From Iamia sp963728655 (GTDB lineage Bacteria; Actinomycetota; Acidimicrobiia; Acidimicrobiales; Iamiaceae), in assembly GCA_963728655.1 (NCBI GenBank), contig CAVSLD010000002.1, positions 868,001 to 932,000 on the forward strand: DNA of 64,000 bases. The letters are read 5' to 3'. The position numbers and the translations under genes were made by a program. This document shows positions 27,570-36,010 of the stretch, in pieces (position 1 is the stretch's first letter; each line of letters begins with the position of its first letter). The notes below the pieces were generated by a model, which saw only the letters and a list, made by a program, of their open reading frames with translations, did not search any database and was not told the origin of the DNA.

Positions 27570-29780
27570 TCAGGACGGGAAGCGGGTCTCGGCCTTCTCG
27601 GCGTACTCCGACAGCGAGGCCAGGCTGATGGCCAGGGCCAGGTCGCCCTCCGAGGTGATGCGGTCGGCCCAGTAGTCGCGGCCGCTGGGGTCGGCGGGGC
27701 GGCCCAGCAACGCCTGGTAGACGGCGTCGACGCGCTTCCCCCGGGACTCGGCCGACTGGTACAGGCGGTAGGCCACGTCGGAGCGACCCCGCCGCGCCGT
27801 CTCGCCGGCCCAGTAGTCGAGGTCGGACTGGCTGGCGGTGCGCAGCAGCACCTTCTCGTAGAGGTCGGCGACCCAGGAGCGGTCGGTGCCGCCGCCGATG
27901 CCGTCGTAGTACTCGGGGCTGGCGTAGAGCTTGGCCGCGACCTGGGCGACGGTGCGGCGACCCGAGAGGATCTCGTCGGACCAGAAGGTGACGCCGCCGG
28001 CGTCGCCGGGGCGGCCCAGGGTGTCCTGGTAGAGCTTCTGGACCAGCGTGGACACGTACTCCCGGGTGCGGGCGACCTCGCGCACCAGCTCGCCCCGGCC
28101 CTTCGTCCCGTTGCCGAGGGCGGTGTTGGCCTGCTCCAGCTCGGTGCCGGTGGGGGCCCGGTCGAGGAAGTCCTGGTACACGGCCTTGATGAAGGGCCGG
28201 TTGTCCGGCGGGTCGCCACCGATGGCGCCGTGCTCGAAGTCCTGGCGGTAGGTGCCGTCGCCCAGGCGTTGGGCCGGACCGACGGGGTAGCCGAGCGCAC
28301 CCCCGGGCCCACCCTGGTCGCGGTACGGGCCGAGGATCGGCGCGGGCACGACCCAGGCGCCGGTGGTGGGCGTGCTCCACACCTGGGCGGTCTGGGTGGT
28401 GAAGGTGACCCCCCGCCCGTCGCCCACCGAGGTGCGGTTGGTGGTCGGGTAGCCGGCGTCGGACTGGTAGCCGCCGTGGTCGATGTAGGCCGACAGGAGG
28501 TCGCCCCACACGGCGTGGGCCCCCGTCGTGGACGTGTAGTAGATGACCCCGCCGTGCTCGAAGATGGTGGCTCGGCCTCGGCCGTCGGCCAGGGTCAGCA
28601 CGTCGGACTGGACGTGGCCGAGGGGCCCGTTGACCCCGTCGAGGGACTCGTGCACCAGGAAGATGGCGCCGTGGATCTCGGTGGTGAGGTCACCCCGACG
28701 GTAGATGCGGCCCCGCTCGAAGTTCATGTAGAGGGAGCGCCCGTCGCCGCTGCGGCGCAGCGGGGACGTGGGCAGCCCGAGGGCCGAGCTGGTGCTGGGC
28801 CCGCCGACCTGGCCGTACTTCTGGTGGTAGGGGTCCGGGATGCCGTAGGTGCCCTGGGACCACCGGTAGATGCCGCCGGTGCGGAACAGCGAGTACCGCA
28901 CCCGCGAGTCGCCGATGACGTCGGTGGTCGGGAACCCGTAGGCGCTGCCGCCGGCGCCGGCCGCGGCGTAGACGTCGAGGATCGAGCCGTGCACCTCGTG
29001 GGCGCCGGTGGCCGAGCTCGAGTAGAGGCGCCCGCCCTGGTAGACGGCGTAGCGGCCACCGCCGTCGGGGGTGGTCCGCTCGGCCTGGGTGCGGATGCCG
29101 AGCAGCCCCTCGGGGCCGTCGAGGGCGTAGTACTTGCGGGTGATGGCCGAGTCGCACTCGGCGGTGACGCACGCCCCGCCGTGCTGCACGGTGGCGTTGT
29201 CGGTGAGGGCCCGGGTGGAGCAGGCCGCGTCGTAGGCCCACGGGGTGATGCAGATGGCCACCCGGCAGGCGACCGGGCCGTAGCAGGAGATCTGCTGGTT
29301 GCACTGGCCGTAGCGGAACTGGTTGCAGCAGGTGCGGCGGCCGTCGCAGCTGGCGCTGGAGCACCGGCAGCTGCACTGGGTGGGGCAGGTGGCGTTGCAG
29401 TCGATGATGTAGCGCGGCCCGCCGCAGCAGTAGGCCGCGTTGTCGGCCTTCCACCAGCCGGCCACGAAGGTGTTGGGCGGACACGAGTTCTTGCCGCTGT
29501 TGATGGTGCAGCAGAAGGCGGTCCAGCCGTCCCCGCAGGTGCCGCACACCGCGCCGTAGGCGCTGCCGGGCTTGAAGATGAACGTGGTCGGGTCGACGGC
29601 GAGGGCCGAGCCGACCACCGCGGTGCGGGCCAGGAAGCGGCGCCGGCTGTGCGTGCCGGAGAGGATGCCGGAGGTGCGGGCGACCACCCGCTCGGCGATG
29701 GTCGCCGGGCGCGCGGCCGCCGCCGGCGCCGGGGCGTCGGGGGCGGGACGGGACCGGCGCACCAGGTCGAGGGGGCTCAT
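27570..29780 (-). CDS. Tat-exported Cys-rich (MauA-like) protein with LGFP and DUF4214 repeats
   Basis: 736 residues. Twin-arginine signal SRRRFL at 45-50, then 22 cysteines between residues 79 and 209. Spacing and text there (FCCTINSGKNSCPPNTFVAGWW, YCCGGPRYIIDCN, CCNQFRYGQCN) resemble the light chain of methylamine dehydrogenase (MauA), which carries many disulfides and the tryptophan tryptophylquinone cofactor. Residues about 218-540 are LGFP-type repeats (GLPTSP, GYPTT, LGYPVG), a cell-wall-binding module. Residues 545-736 are DUF4214-type repeats (VYQDFLDRAP, LYQDTLGRPGD, VYQALLGRPAD). It is the last gene of an operon with MauD- and MauE-like genes. No large subunit (MauB) is present, so true methylamine dehydrogenase activity is unlikely. 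Probably a surface protein needing oxidative folding. Confidence 0.8.
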   Translation of the reverse strand: MSPLDLVRRSRPAPDAPAPAAAARPATIAERVVARTSGILSGTHSRRRFLARTAVVGSALAVDPTTFIFKPGSAYGAVCGTCGDGWTAFCCTINSGKNSCPPNTFVAGWWKADNAAYCCGGPRYIIDCNATCPTQCSCRCSSASCDGRRTCCNQFRYGQCNQQISCYGPVACRVAICITPWAYDAACSTRALTDNATVQHGGACVTAECDSAITRKYYALDGPEGLLGIRTQAERTTPDGGGRYAVYQGGRLYSSSATGAHEVHGSILDVYAAAGAGGSAYGFPTTDVIGDSRVRYSLFRTGGIYRWSQGTYGIPDPYHQKYGQVGGPSTSSALGLPTSPLRRSGDGRSLYMNFERGRIYRRGDLTTEIHGAIFLVHESLDGVNGPLGHVQSDVLTLADGRGRATIFEHGGVIYYTSTTGAHAVWGDLLSAYIDHGGYQSDAGYPTTNRTSVGDGRGVTFTTQTAQVWSTPTTGAWVVPAPILGPYRDQGGPGGALGYPVGPAQRLGDGTYRQDFEHGAIGGDPPDNRPFIKAVYQDFLDRAPTGTELEQANTALGNGTKGRGELVREVARTREYVSTLVQKLYQDTLGRPGDAGGVTFWSDEILSGRRTVAQVAAKLYASPEYYDGIGGGTDRSWVADLYEKVLLRTASQSDLDYWAGETARRGRSDVAYRLYQSAESRGKRVDAVYQALLGRPADPSGRDYWADRITSEGDLALAISLASLSEYAEKAETRFPS

Positions 29781-29814
29781 CGGGTCTCCGCCGGGGTCGG
29801 GGGCTGGGGAGGGA

Positions 29815-30303
29815 TCACCGCGGCGTCACCTGGATCTGGCCGGTGACGTCGTTCGCCGTGGGGGTGAGGGTGCTGGCGTCGCGCTGGTCGCCGAGGACGG
29901 TGTAGAGGCAGAAGGCGCGGCCGTTGAGGGTGAAGAAGCGCTGCGCCCCGGCCTGGCCCCGCTGCACCCGCTGGAGGGCCTGGGTGCTGAACATCCGGGT
30001 GGTGAGGCGGGGCACGCGGCTCACGGTGGGGAACAGGGCGGTGCCCACGCTGTCGGCGCCGTACTCGACGACGACGACGAGGAGGTGGCCGGTGCCCATG
30101 AGGTCGACGGCGCCGCTGCCGAAGTCGCCGCGGGCCTCGGGCAGGGCGAAGTTGGCCATGTGCAGCACGGGCCCGGTGTCCTCGGCGACGACGGCGGTGC
30201 CGCCCCTCCGCTGGGACGACGCACCGGTGGGGCTGCGCCGGGTGAGGCGCCCCTCCCACCCCGCCGGGAGCTGGGCGCTGATGCCGTGGGCCTCGATCTT
30301 CAT
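29815..30303 (-). CDS. Hypothetical protein of the MauDE-like operon
   Basis: 162 residues with no domain I recognise. The N-terminus (MKIEAHGISAQLPAGWEGRL) resembles small actinobacterial proteins with a lipid-binding or PsbP-like beta fold. There is no signal peptide and there are few cysteines (one in RAFCLYTV). Its ATG overlaps the stop of the MauD-like gene (ATGA), and the MauA-like gene begins 34 nt after its stop. It is therefore locked into the operon and probably acts with the Cys-rich exported protein. Confidence 0.75.
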   Translation of the reverse strand: MKIEAHGISAQLPAGWEGRLTRRSPTGASSQRRGGTAVVAEDTGPVLHMANFALPEARGDFGSGAVDLMGTGHLLVVVVEYGADSVGTALFPTVSRVPRLTTRMFSTQALQRVQRGQAGAQRFFTLNGRAFCLYTVLGDQRDASTLTPTANDVTGQIQVTPR

Positions 30304-31145
30304 CCTCGGTCCTCTCCGCCGCCGGGGACGCTAGTGGCCGGGCCGGTGTCGTCGGGGTGGTCGCCGACGGCGTCGGGGTCGACCGGGGGGCCGAAGAGGC
30401 TGGCGTCGCCGGGGGTGATGCCGGCGGCCATGAGCTCGTCGTCGACCCGGCGCTCCCGCTCGTCGTCGGCCCGGTGCTTGTGCACCCGGCTCGCCTCGAG
30501 GTCGGCGGCGTAGGAGTCGTCGTCGGTGACCTGGGTGAGCAGCCCCTTCACCTGGTCCCAGTCGATGCCGGTGCCCTCGCCCTGCACCCGGCCCGAGCGG
30601 CCGTCGACCAGCACGAAGTAGGGCGAACCGGGCACGTCGTAGGACATCCACGCGTCGTTGGTCATCACCACCGGCACCGCCTTGGGGGCCAGGTCGGCCA
30701 CCGCTGCGGGGCTCTCCTGGTCGGGGCCCTTGGTCACGATCACGGGGCGGACGTCACGGGGCAGGCCCAGCTTCTGCGGCTTCTGGAAGGCGTCCCAGAA
30801 GCGCTGGCAGGTGAGGCAGGTGCCCGACAGGAAGGCCACGAGGGTGCGGTGCTCCACCCCGGTGACCCGCACGGTGAGGGCGTCGTCGTCGACGCCGACG
30901 CCGGCCAGGTCGCGGCTCTCGGTGAAGCCCTCGCGCTCGGGCGGCGCCTGGACCTCCGGGAAGGTGGTGAACTCGTCGCGGCCCACCGTGCGGGGGCGGG
31001 CGGTGGCCCCGGGGCCGGCGCCCTCGGTGCCCCCGTCGAGCTCGTGGAGGCGGCGCAGGATGTCGGCGTGGCTGCGGAGCAGGCCCAGCACCAGCAGGGT
31101 CAGCACGGCCACGACCAGGCCGAGGGCGACGACGACGGCGGCCAT
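30300..31145 (-). CDS. MauD/TlpA-like membrane-anchored thioredoxin-fold protein
   Basis: 281 residues. One N-terminal transmembrane helix (residues 2-22) is followed by an extracytoplasmic thioredoxin-like domain with the redox motif C110-L-T-C113 in LVAFLSGTCLTCQRFWDAF. The fold continues to VPVVMTNDAWMSYDVPGSPYFVLVDG with the expected cis-Pro region (VPGSPYF). An Asp/Arg-rich tail follows. MauD-type proteins assist disulfide formation in methylamine dehydrogenase light chain. Its ATG overlaps the upstream stop by one base and its own stop overlaps the next ATG, so the genes are translationally coupled. Confidence 0.8.
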   Translation of the reverse strand: MAAVVVALGLVVAVLTLLVLGLLRSHADILRRLHELDGGTEGAGPGATARPRTVGRDEFTTFPEVQAPPEREGFTESRDLAGVGVDDDALTVRVTGVEHRTLVAFLSGTCLTCQRFWDAFQKPQKLGLPRDVRPVIVTKGPDQESPAAVADLAPKAVPVVMTNDAWMSYDVPGSPYFVLVDGRSGRVQGEGTGIDWDQVKGLLTQVTDDDSYAADLEASRVHKHRADDERERRVDDELMAAGITPGDASLFGPPVDPDAVGDHPDDTGPATSVPGGGEDRG

Positions 31146-31696
31146 CAGGCGGACTCCGCCGCGGTGCGCCAGGCCCGCAGGGCGGGCAGGTCGGTGAGCA
31201 CGGCCTCGATGCCCCACGCAGCCAGGGCGGCGAGGGCGGCCACGCCGACGGTGGCGGCCGGGGCGTCGCCCAGGCCGGCCACGAGGCCGTCGGCCCCCTG
31301 GGCCGCGGCCACGCCGGCCGCGACGGCCAGGAGCAGGTTCACGGCGACGTGGGACCAGCCCACGGGGGCGGAGCTGTCGCCGAAGCAGCCGCAGTCGGCC
31401 GCCTCGCCGGTGCGGGCCGCCCGGCGGACCTGGGCCGCGCTCACGGCCGCGAAGCCGAGGTAGAGGGCGGCCACCGGCAGGGCCAGCCACCCGCCGACGA
31501 GCACGGCCGCGGCCCCGGCCGCCAGCTCGACCACGCCGAGCAGGCGGACCACGCCGTCGGAGCCCGGCAGCCCGAGGCGGGCGAGGGCCAGGCCGGTGGG
31601 CGCGGGGCGGCGCAGCTTGGCCCGTCCGGCCACGGCCAGCAGGGCGGCCGCGGCGAGGAGGGGACCGGTGGCGGGGGAGAGGGAGGCGACGATCAC
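31145..31696 (-). CDS. MauE/DoxX-like membrane protein
   Basis: 183 residues, GTG start, four or more hydrophobic helices. The CGCFG motif (C102 and C104) in ADCGCFGDSSAPVGWSHVAVNLLL is the signature of MauE-type proteins, which accompany thioredoxin-like partners in building disulfides in exported proteins. It is the first gene of the four-gene operon and is divergent from tig. A minus-strand TACGGT at 31723-31728 could be the -10 box, 26 nt before the start codon. Confidence 0.82.
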   Translation of the reverse strand: MIVASLSPATGPLLAAAALLAVAGRAKLRRPAPTGLALARLGLPGSDGVVRLLGVVELAAGAAAVLVGGWLALPVAALYLGFAAVSAAQVRRAARTGEAADCGCFGDSSAPVGWSHVAVNLLLAVAAGVAAAQGADGLVAGLGDAPAATVGVAALAALAAWGIEAVLTDLPALRAWRTAAESA

Positions 31697-31804
31697 GGGC
31701 GGGCGGGGGAGGCGACCGCGTCACCGTAACGAACCGCCCCCGGGCGGGCCGGACCGGGGCCCGGGAGGGTCGTCTCTCATGCCGGGCCGGGTGGGGTGGA
31801 CCGG

Positions 31805-31820
31805 TAGGGTGGTCGGCCTC
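31805..31820 (+). promoter_or_regulatory. Putative leaderless promoter of tig
   Basis: TAGGGT at 31805-31810 stands 10 nt before the ATG, the distance at which transcription would begin at or next to the start codon. No Shine-Dalgarno sequence is visible. Confidence 0.45.
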
Positions 31821-33168
31821 ATGGAGTCAACCGTCGAGCCCGCCGAGGGCAACAAGGTCAAGGTCAGCGTCGAGGTCCCCGCGGACGACTTCGAGAGGGA
31901 GGTCGACGCGGCCTTCCGCCGCATGGCCAAGGAGGTCCGGCTGCCCGGCTTCCGCCCCGGGAAGATCCCCCGCAAGGTGCTCGAGGCGCGGCGTCGGCAC
32001 CGAGGCCGCCCGCAACGACGCCCTGCAGCACGCCCTCCCCGACTACTACGCCAAGGCGATCGCCGACCACGAGGTCGACGCCATCGCCCCGCCGGAGATC
32101 GACATCACCTCCGGCCAGGAGGAGGGCGCCGTGGTCTTCGACGCCGTCGTCGAGGTCCGGCCCGAGGTCGTCGTGGGCGGCTACGGCTCCCTGCGGGTCG
32201 TGATCGACTCGCCCGAGGCCACCGAGGCCGACGTCGACGAGCGGGTCGAGAACCTGCGCGAGCAGTTCTCCTCCCTCGAGGTCGTCGACCGGCCCGCGGC
32301 CGAGGGCGACACCGCCACCATCGACATCACCGGCAGCCGCGACGACGAGGCCCTCGACGGCCTCACCGCCGAGGGCTACCAGTACCGCGTCGGCGCCGGC
32401 ACCGTGGTGGCCGAGCTCGACGAGGCCCTCGCCGGCGCCAAGGTGGGCGACATCCTCACCTTCAGCGCCGAGCACCCCGGCGACGGCGAGCCCGTCGACT
32501 TCCGGGTGCTGGTCAAGGAGGTGCAGGCCACCGTCCTGCCCGACCTCGACGACGACTTCGCCGCCCAGGCCTCCGAGGTCGACACCCTCGACGAGCTGCG
32601 CGCCGACCTCACCGAGCGCATCGCCTCGGTCAAGCTCCAGCAGGCCCGCATGGCCCTGCGGGAGAAGACCGGCGACGCCCTCGGCGAGCTGGTCGAGGAC
32701 GACCCGCCCGAGGCCCTGGTCGAGTCCGAGATGCAGACCCGCCTCCAGGACCTCGCCCTCCGGCTCCAGGCCCAGGGCATCGACCTGGCCGACTACCTGC
32801 GCGTCACCGGCCAGGACCCCGACGCCTTCCGCGAGGACCTCAAGACGGCCGCGGCCAAGGCCGTGCGGGTCGACCTCGCCCTGCGGGGCGTGGCCACCGC
32901 CGAGGGGATCGAGGTCGACGACGACGAGCTCGACGCCGAGATCACCTCGGTGGCCGAGCGCGTGGGCCAGTCCCCGAAGAAGGTGCGCGAGCAGTTCGAG
33001 CACAACGGCCAGATCCCGTTGGTACGCTCCGACGTGCGCACCCGCAAGGCCATGGAGTGGGTCCTGGAGCGGGTCGAGGTGGTCGATCCCGATGGTGGTC
33101 CGATCGACCGCGACGCCCTCCTCGACGACGCCGACGAGCCCGACACCGACCCCGAGCAGGACAGCTGA
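31821..33168 (+). CDS. tig: Trigger factor (frameshifted)
   Basis: Ribosome-associated peptidyl-prolyl isomerase and chaperone for nascent chains. The ribosome-binding loop reads VRLPGFRPGKIPRKVLEAR near residues 41-59 (signature GFRPGK). The FKBP-type domain covers EGDTATIDITG to VDFRVLVKEV, and the C-terminal arms end in an acidic tail. One extra base near 31990 breaks the frame after KVLEAR; removing it restores VGTEAARNDALQHALPDYYAKAI and a 448-residue protein. A break in this housekeeping gene right after its most conserved motif argues for sequence error. It overlaps clpP by one base (TGATG), forming a tig-clpP-clpX unit as in many bacteria. Confidence 0.92.
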
Positions 33169-33803
33169 TGGAACCCGCCTACAACTACCTGGTCCCCACC
33201 GTCGTCGAGCAGACGAACCGCGGTGAGCGCGCCTTCGACCTCTACTCGAGGCTGCTGAAGGACCACATCATCTTCCTGGGCACGCCCATCGACGACACCA
33301 TCGCCAACCTGGTGTCGGCCCAGCTGCTGCACCTCGAGTCGGAGAACCCCGACAAGGACATCAACATCTACATCAACAGCCCCGGTGGCGACATCACCGC
33401 GCTGTTCGCCATCTACGACACGATGCAGTACGTCAAGCCCGACATCGCCACCATCTGCTACGGGCAGGCGGCGTCGGCCGCGGCGGTGCTGCTGGCGGCG
33501 GGCACGCCGGGCAAGCGCATGGCCCTGCCCCACGCCCGGGTCCTGCTCCACCAGCCGTGGGGGAGCGGCGGCGGCCAGGCCTCCGACATCGAGATCCAGG
33601 CCCGCGAGATCCTCCGGATGCGGGACCTCCTCAACGAGATCCTGGCCCGCCACAGCGGCCAGGAGATCGAGAAGATCCAGCGCGACACCGACCGCGACTT
33701 CGTGCTGTCCGCGCCCGAGGCGAAGGATTACGGCATCATCGACGAGGTCATCGCGTCGCGGGAGCTGGTCGACAACACCGGCGCCATCACCGCTGCGAGC
33801 TGA
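33168..33803 (+). CDS. clpP: ATP-dependent Clp protease proteolytic subunit
   Basis: 211 residues. Catalytic triad Ser103 (GQAASAAAVLL), His128 (VLLHQPWG) and Asp177 (RDTDRDF), with the standard 25- and 49-residue spacings. The short propeptide-like N-terminus (MEPAYNYLVPTVVEQ) is usual. It forms a barrel-shaped serine protease that degrades unfolded substrates fed by ClpX, encoded 47 bp downstream. Only one clpP copy is visible here, although actinobacteria often have two. Confidence 0.97.
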   Translation: MEPAYNYLVPTVVEQTNRGERAFDLYSRLLKDHIIFLGTPIDDTIANLVSAQLLHLESENPDKDINIYINSPGGDITALFAIYDTMQYVKPDIATICYGQAASAAAVLLAAGTPGKRMALPHARVLLHQPWGSGGGQASDIEIQAREILRMRDLLNEILARHSGQEIEKIQRDTDRDFVLSAPEAKDYGIIDEVIASRELVDNTGAITAAS

Positions 33804-33850
33804 CGAGACGAGACCGACCCACCCGACCACCCGACGACGAGGGAGCCCCC

Positions 33851-35131
33851 GTGGCCAAGTTCGGAGAAGGCGGCGAGCTGCTCAAGTGCTCGTTCTGCGG
33901 CAAGTCCCAGAAGCAGGTCAAGAAGCTCATCGCGGGACCGAGCGTCTACATCTGCGACGAGTGCATCGACCTGTGCAACGAGATCATCGAGGAGGAGCTG
34001 TCCGAGGGCAGCGACCTCACGCTCGAGGACCTGCCCAAGCCCCGTGAGATCTTCGACTTCCTGAACGAGTTCATCATCGGCCAGGAGCAGGCCAAGAAGA
34101 TCCTCTCGGTCGCGGTCTACAACCACTACAAGCGGGTCCAGCTGGGCTCCACCCGCTCCCACGGCGACGACGTCGAGCTGGCCAAGTCCAACATCTTGCT
34201 GATCGGCCCCACCGGCTGCGGCAAGACCCTCCTGGCCCAGACCCTCGCCCGCCTCCTCAACGTCCCCTTCGCCATCGCGGATGCCACCGCCCTCACCGAG
34301 GCCGGCTACGTGGGCGAGGACGTCGAGAACATCCTCCTCAAGCTGATCCAGGCCGCCGACTACGACGTCAAGAAGGCCGAGACCGGGATCATCTACATCG
34401 ACGAGATCGACAAGGTGGCCCGCAAGGCCGAGAACCCGTCGATCACCCGCGACGTCTCCGGCGAGGGCGTGCAGCAGGCCCTGCTGAAGATCCTCGAGGG
34501 CACCGTCGCCTCGGTGCCGCCCCAGGGCGGGCGCAAGCACCCGCACCAGGAGTTCATCCAGGTCGACACGACCAACATCCTCTTCATCTGCGGCGGCGCC
34601 TTCGCCGGCATCGAGAAGATCATCGAGAGCCGGGCCGGGGCCAAGGGCGTCGGCTTCGGTGCCGACATCCGCCGCTCCGACGAGAAGAGCGCCTCGGACG
34701 TGCTGGCCGACGTCCTCCCCGAGGACCTCCTGAAGTTCGGGCTCATCCCCGAGTTCATCGGCCGCCTGCCCGTCATCGGCGCCGTGTCGCACCTCGACCG
34801 CGAGGCGCTGGTGCGCATCCTCGTCGAGCCCCGCAACGCCCTGGCCAAGCAGTACAAGCGCTTCTTCGAGTTCGAGAACGTCGATCTGGAGCTCACCGAC
34901 GACGCCCTCGAGGCCATCGCCGACCAGGCCATCCTCCGGGGCACCGGCGCCCGCGGCCTGCGGGCCATCCTCGAGGAGGTCCTCCTCAACACCATGTACG
35001 ACCTGCCCGGTCGGTCCGACATCGAGCGCTGCGTGATCGACGCCAAGGTGGTGCAGGAGAAGGTCAACCCGACCCTCGTGCCCCGCGACTCCGAGCGGCG
35101 CGCCTCCCGCCCCCGCCGCGCCGCCTCCTAG
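33851..35131 (+). CDS. clpX: ATP-dependent Clp protease ATP-binding subunit ClpX
   Basis: 426 residues, GTG start after GGGAG. Zinc-binding domain with Cys13, Cys16, Cys35 and Cys38. AAA+ module with Walker A GPTGCGKT, Walker B IIYIDEIDK, the pore loop GYVGEDVE, and the ClpP-docking IGF-type loop region around AKGVGFGADIR (IGF here VGF). It unfolds tagged substrates and threads them into ClpP. The C-terminus ends in an Arg/Ser-rich tail. Confidence 0.97.
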   Translation: MAKFGEGGELLKCSFCGKSQKQVKKLIAGPSVYICDECIDLCNEIIEEELSEGSDLTLEDLPKPREIFDFLNEFIIGQEQAKKILSVAVYNHYKRVQLGSTRSHGDDVELAKSNILLIGPTGCGKTLLAQTLARLLNVPFAIADATALTEAGYVGEDVENILLKLIQAADYDVKKAETGIIYIDEIDKVARKAENPSITRDVSGEGVQQALLKILEGTVASVPPQGGRKHPHQEFIQVDTTNILFICGGAFAGIEKIIESRAGAKGVGFGADIRRSDEKSASDVLADVLPEDLLKFGLIPEFIGRLPVIGAVSHLDREALVRILVEPRNALAKQYKRFFEFENVDLELTDDALEAIADQAILRGTGARGLRAILEEVLLNTMYDLPGRSDIERCVIDAKVVQEKVNPTLVPRDSERRASRPRRAAS

Positions 35132-35277
35132 GCCCCCTCGCCCCGGTCCGACCGACCGGCCCGCCCACCCTGGTGGTGCCCACGGCCGGTCCGGACGACC
35201 ACGGGTCGGAGACGGACTAGCGTCGACCTCCGTCATCGGGGCAGTAGGACCCCACGTCGACAGTCGGAGGACAGGAC

Positions 35278-35961
35278 GTGCACAAGGCCATCAAGGGTGC
35301 CCTGATCGGGAGCGTCGTCGGTGCGGGCGTCGCCGGACTGCAGGCGTCGCGGGCGCCGGACCCCGAGCGCGACCCCCTGCCGGGGATCCTGAAGGGTGCG
35401 GCCGAGGGTGCCGCCGTGGGCGGCACCGTGGGCTGCCTGCTGCAGTGGCGAGCCAAGCGCAAGGCGGCCAAGGCGGCGCCGATCGAGAAGGTCAAGAAGC
35501 GGTTCGGGTTCGTGAGCCGCAGCGTGGAGGGCGCCGTCGACCGGGCCCTCGACGCAGCCGAGGCCGCGCTGCCCCACGTCGAGGAGCTGGCCGACCGGGC
35601 CTCGACCTCGTTCTACGAGATCGCGGATGCCACCCGGCCCCACGTGCGGGCCCTGTCCGACACCGCCCGCGAGAAGGCCTTCGACCTCACCGAGGTGGCC
35701 ATCGAGTCGGCCCGCCCCCACGCCAAGGCGGCCAAGGCCAAGGCCGGGGAGCTGGCCGAGACCGCGGCCGACACCGCCCGCGAGCGGGGACCGGTGCTGG
35801 CCGAGAAGGCACGGACCCAGGCCCTCGACCTGGCCGACACCGCCCGCGAGCGCGGGCCCGTCGTGGCCGAGAAGGCCCGCGGTCGGGCCGAGGAGCTGGC
35901 CGCGGCGGCGCGGGCGCGTGCGGCCGACGCGGGCGACGAGGTGCGCGACCGCGTCGCCTGA
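35278..35961 (+). CDS. Hypothetical protein with glycine-zipper and amphipathic repeats
   Basis: 227 residues, GTG start with GGAGG 7 nt upstream. The N-terminal 60 residues contain glycine-zipper-like hydrophobic stretches (IGSVVGAGVAG, AAEGAAVGGTVGCLL). The rest is a highly charged helical repeat resembling apolipoprotein or LEA proteins: DTARERGPVLAEKAR and DTARERGPVVAEKAR occur 22 residues apart, each followed by Ala/Leu-rich turns. It is likely membrane-associated or lipid-binding. A TAGCGT box at 35218-35223 could be its -10 element. No known function. Confidence 0.75.
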   Translation: MHKAIKGALIGSVVGAGVAGLQASRAPDPERDPLPGILKGAAEGAAVGGTVGCLLQWRAKRKAAKAAPIEKVKKRFGFVSRSVEGAVDRALDAAEAALPHVEELADRASTSFYEIADATRPHVRALSDTAREKAFDLTEVAIESARPHAKAAKAKAGELAETAADTARERGPVLAEKARTQALDLADTARERGPVVAEKARGRAEELAAAARARAADAGDEVRDRVA

Positions 35962-35995
35962 GACGGCGGGCGGGTGCCCTGAGCGGGCCCGCCGG

Positions 35996-36010
35996 TAGCG
36001 TGGTCGGGCC
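35996..36010 (+). promoter_or_regulatory. Putative leaderless promoter of folC
   Basis: TAGCGT at 35996-36001 lies 9 nt before GTG 36011 with no ribosome-binding site between them. Confidence 0.4.

Noticed and set aside
27327..29846. Plus-strand open frame that reads through the 57-bp tandem repeats as a repetitive protein
   Set aside because: The repeat spacers differ in length and the frame runs antisense to the Cys-rich protein. The array is better read as non-coding.
27570..31696. A true methylamine dehydrogenase locus
   Set aside because: No MauB large subunit, amicyanin or MauG is present and the MauA-like domain is fused to wall-binding repeats. Only the maturation partners are similar.
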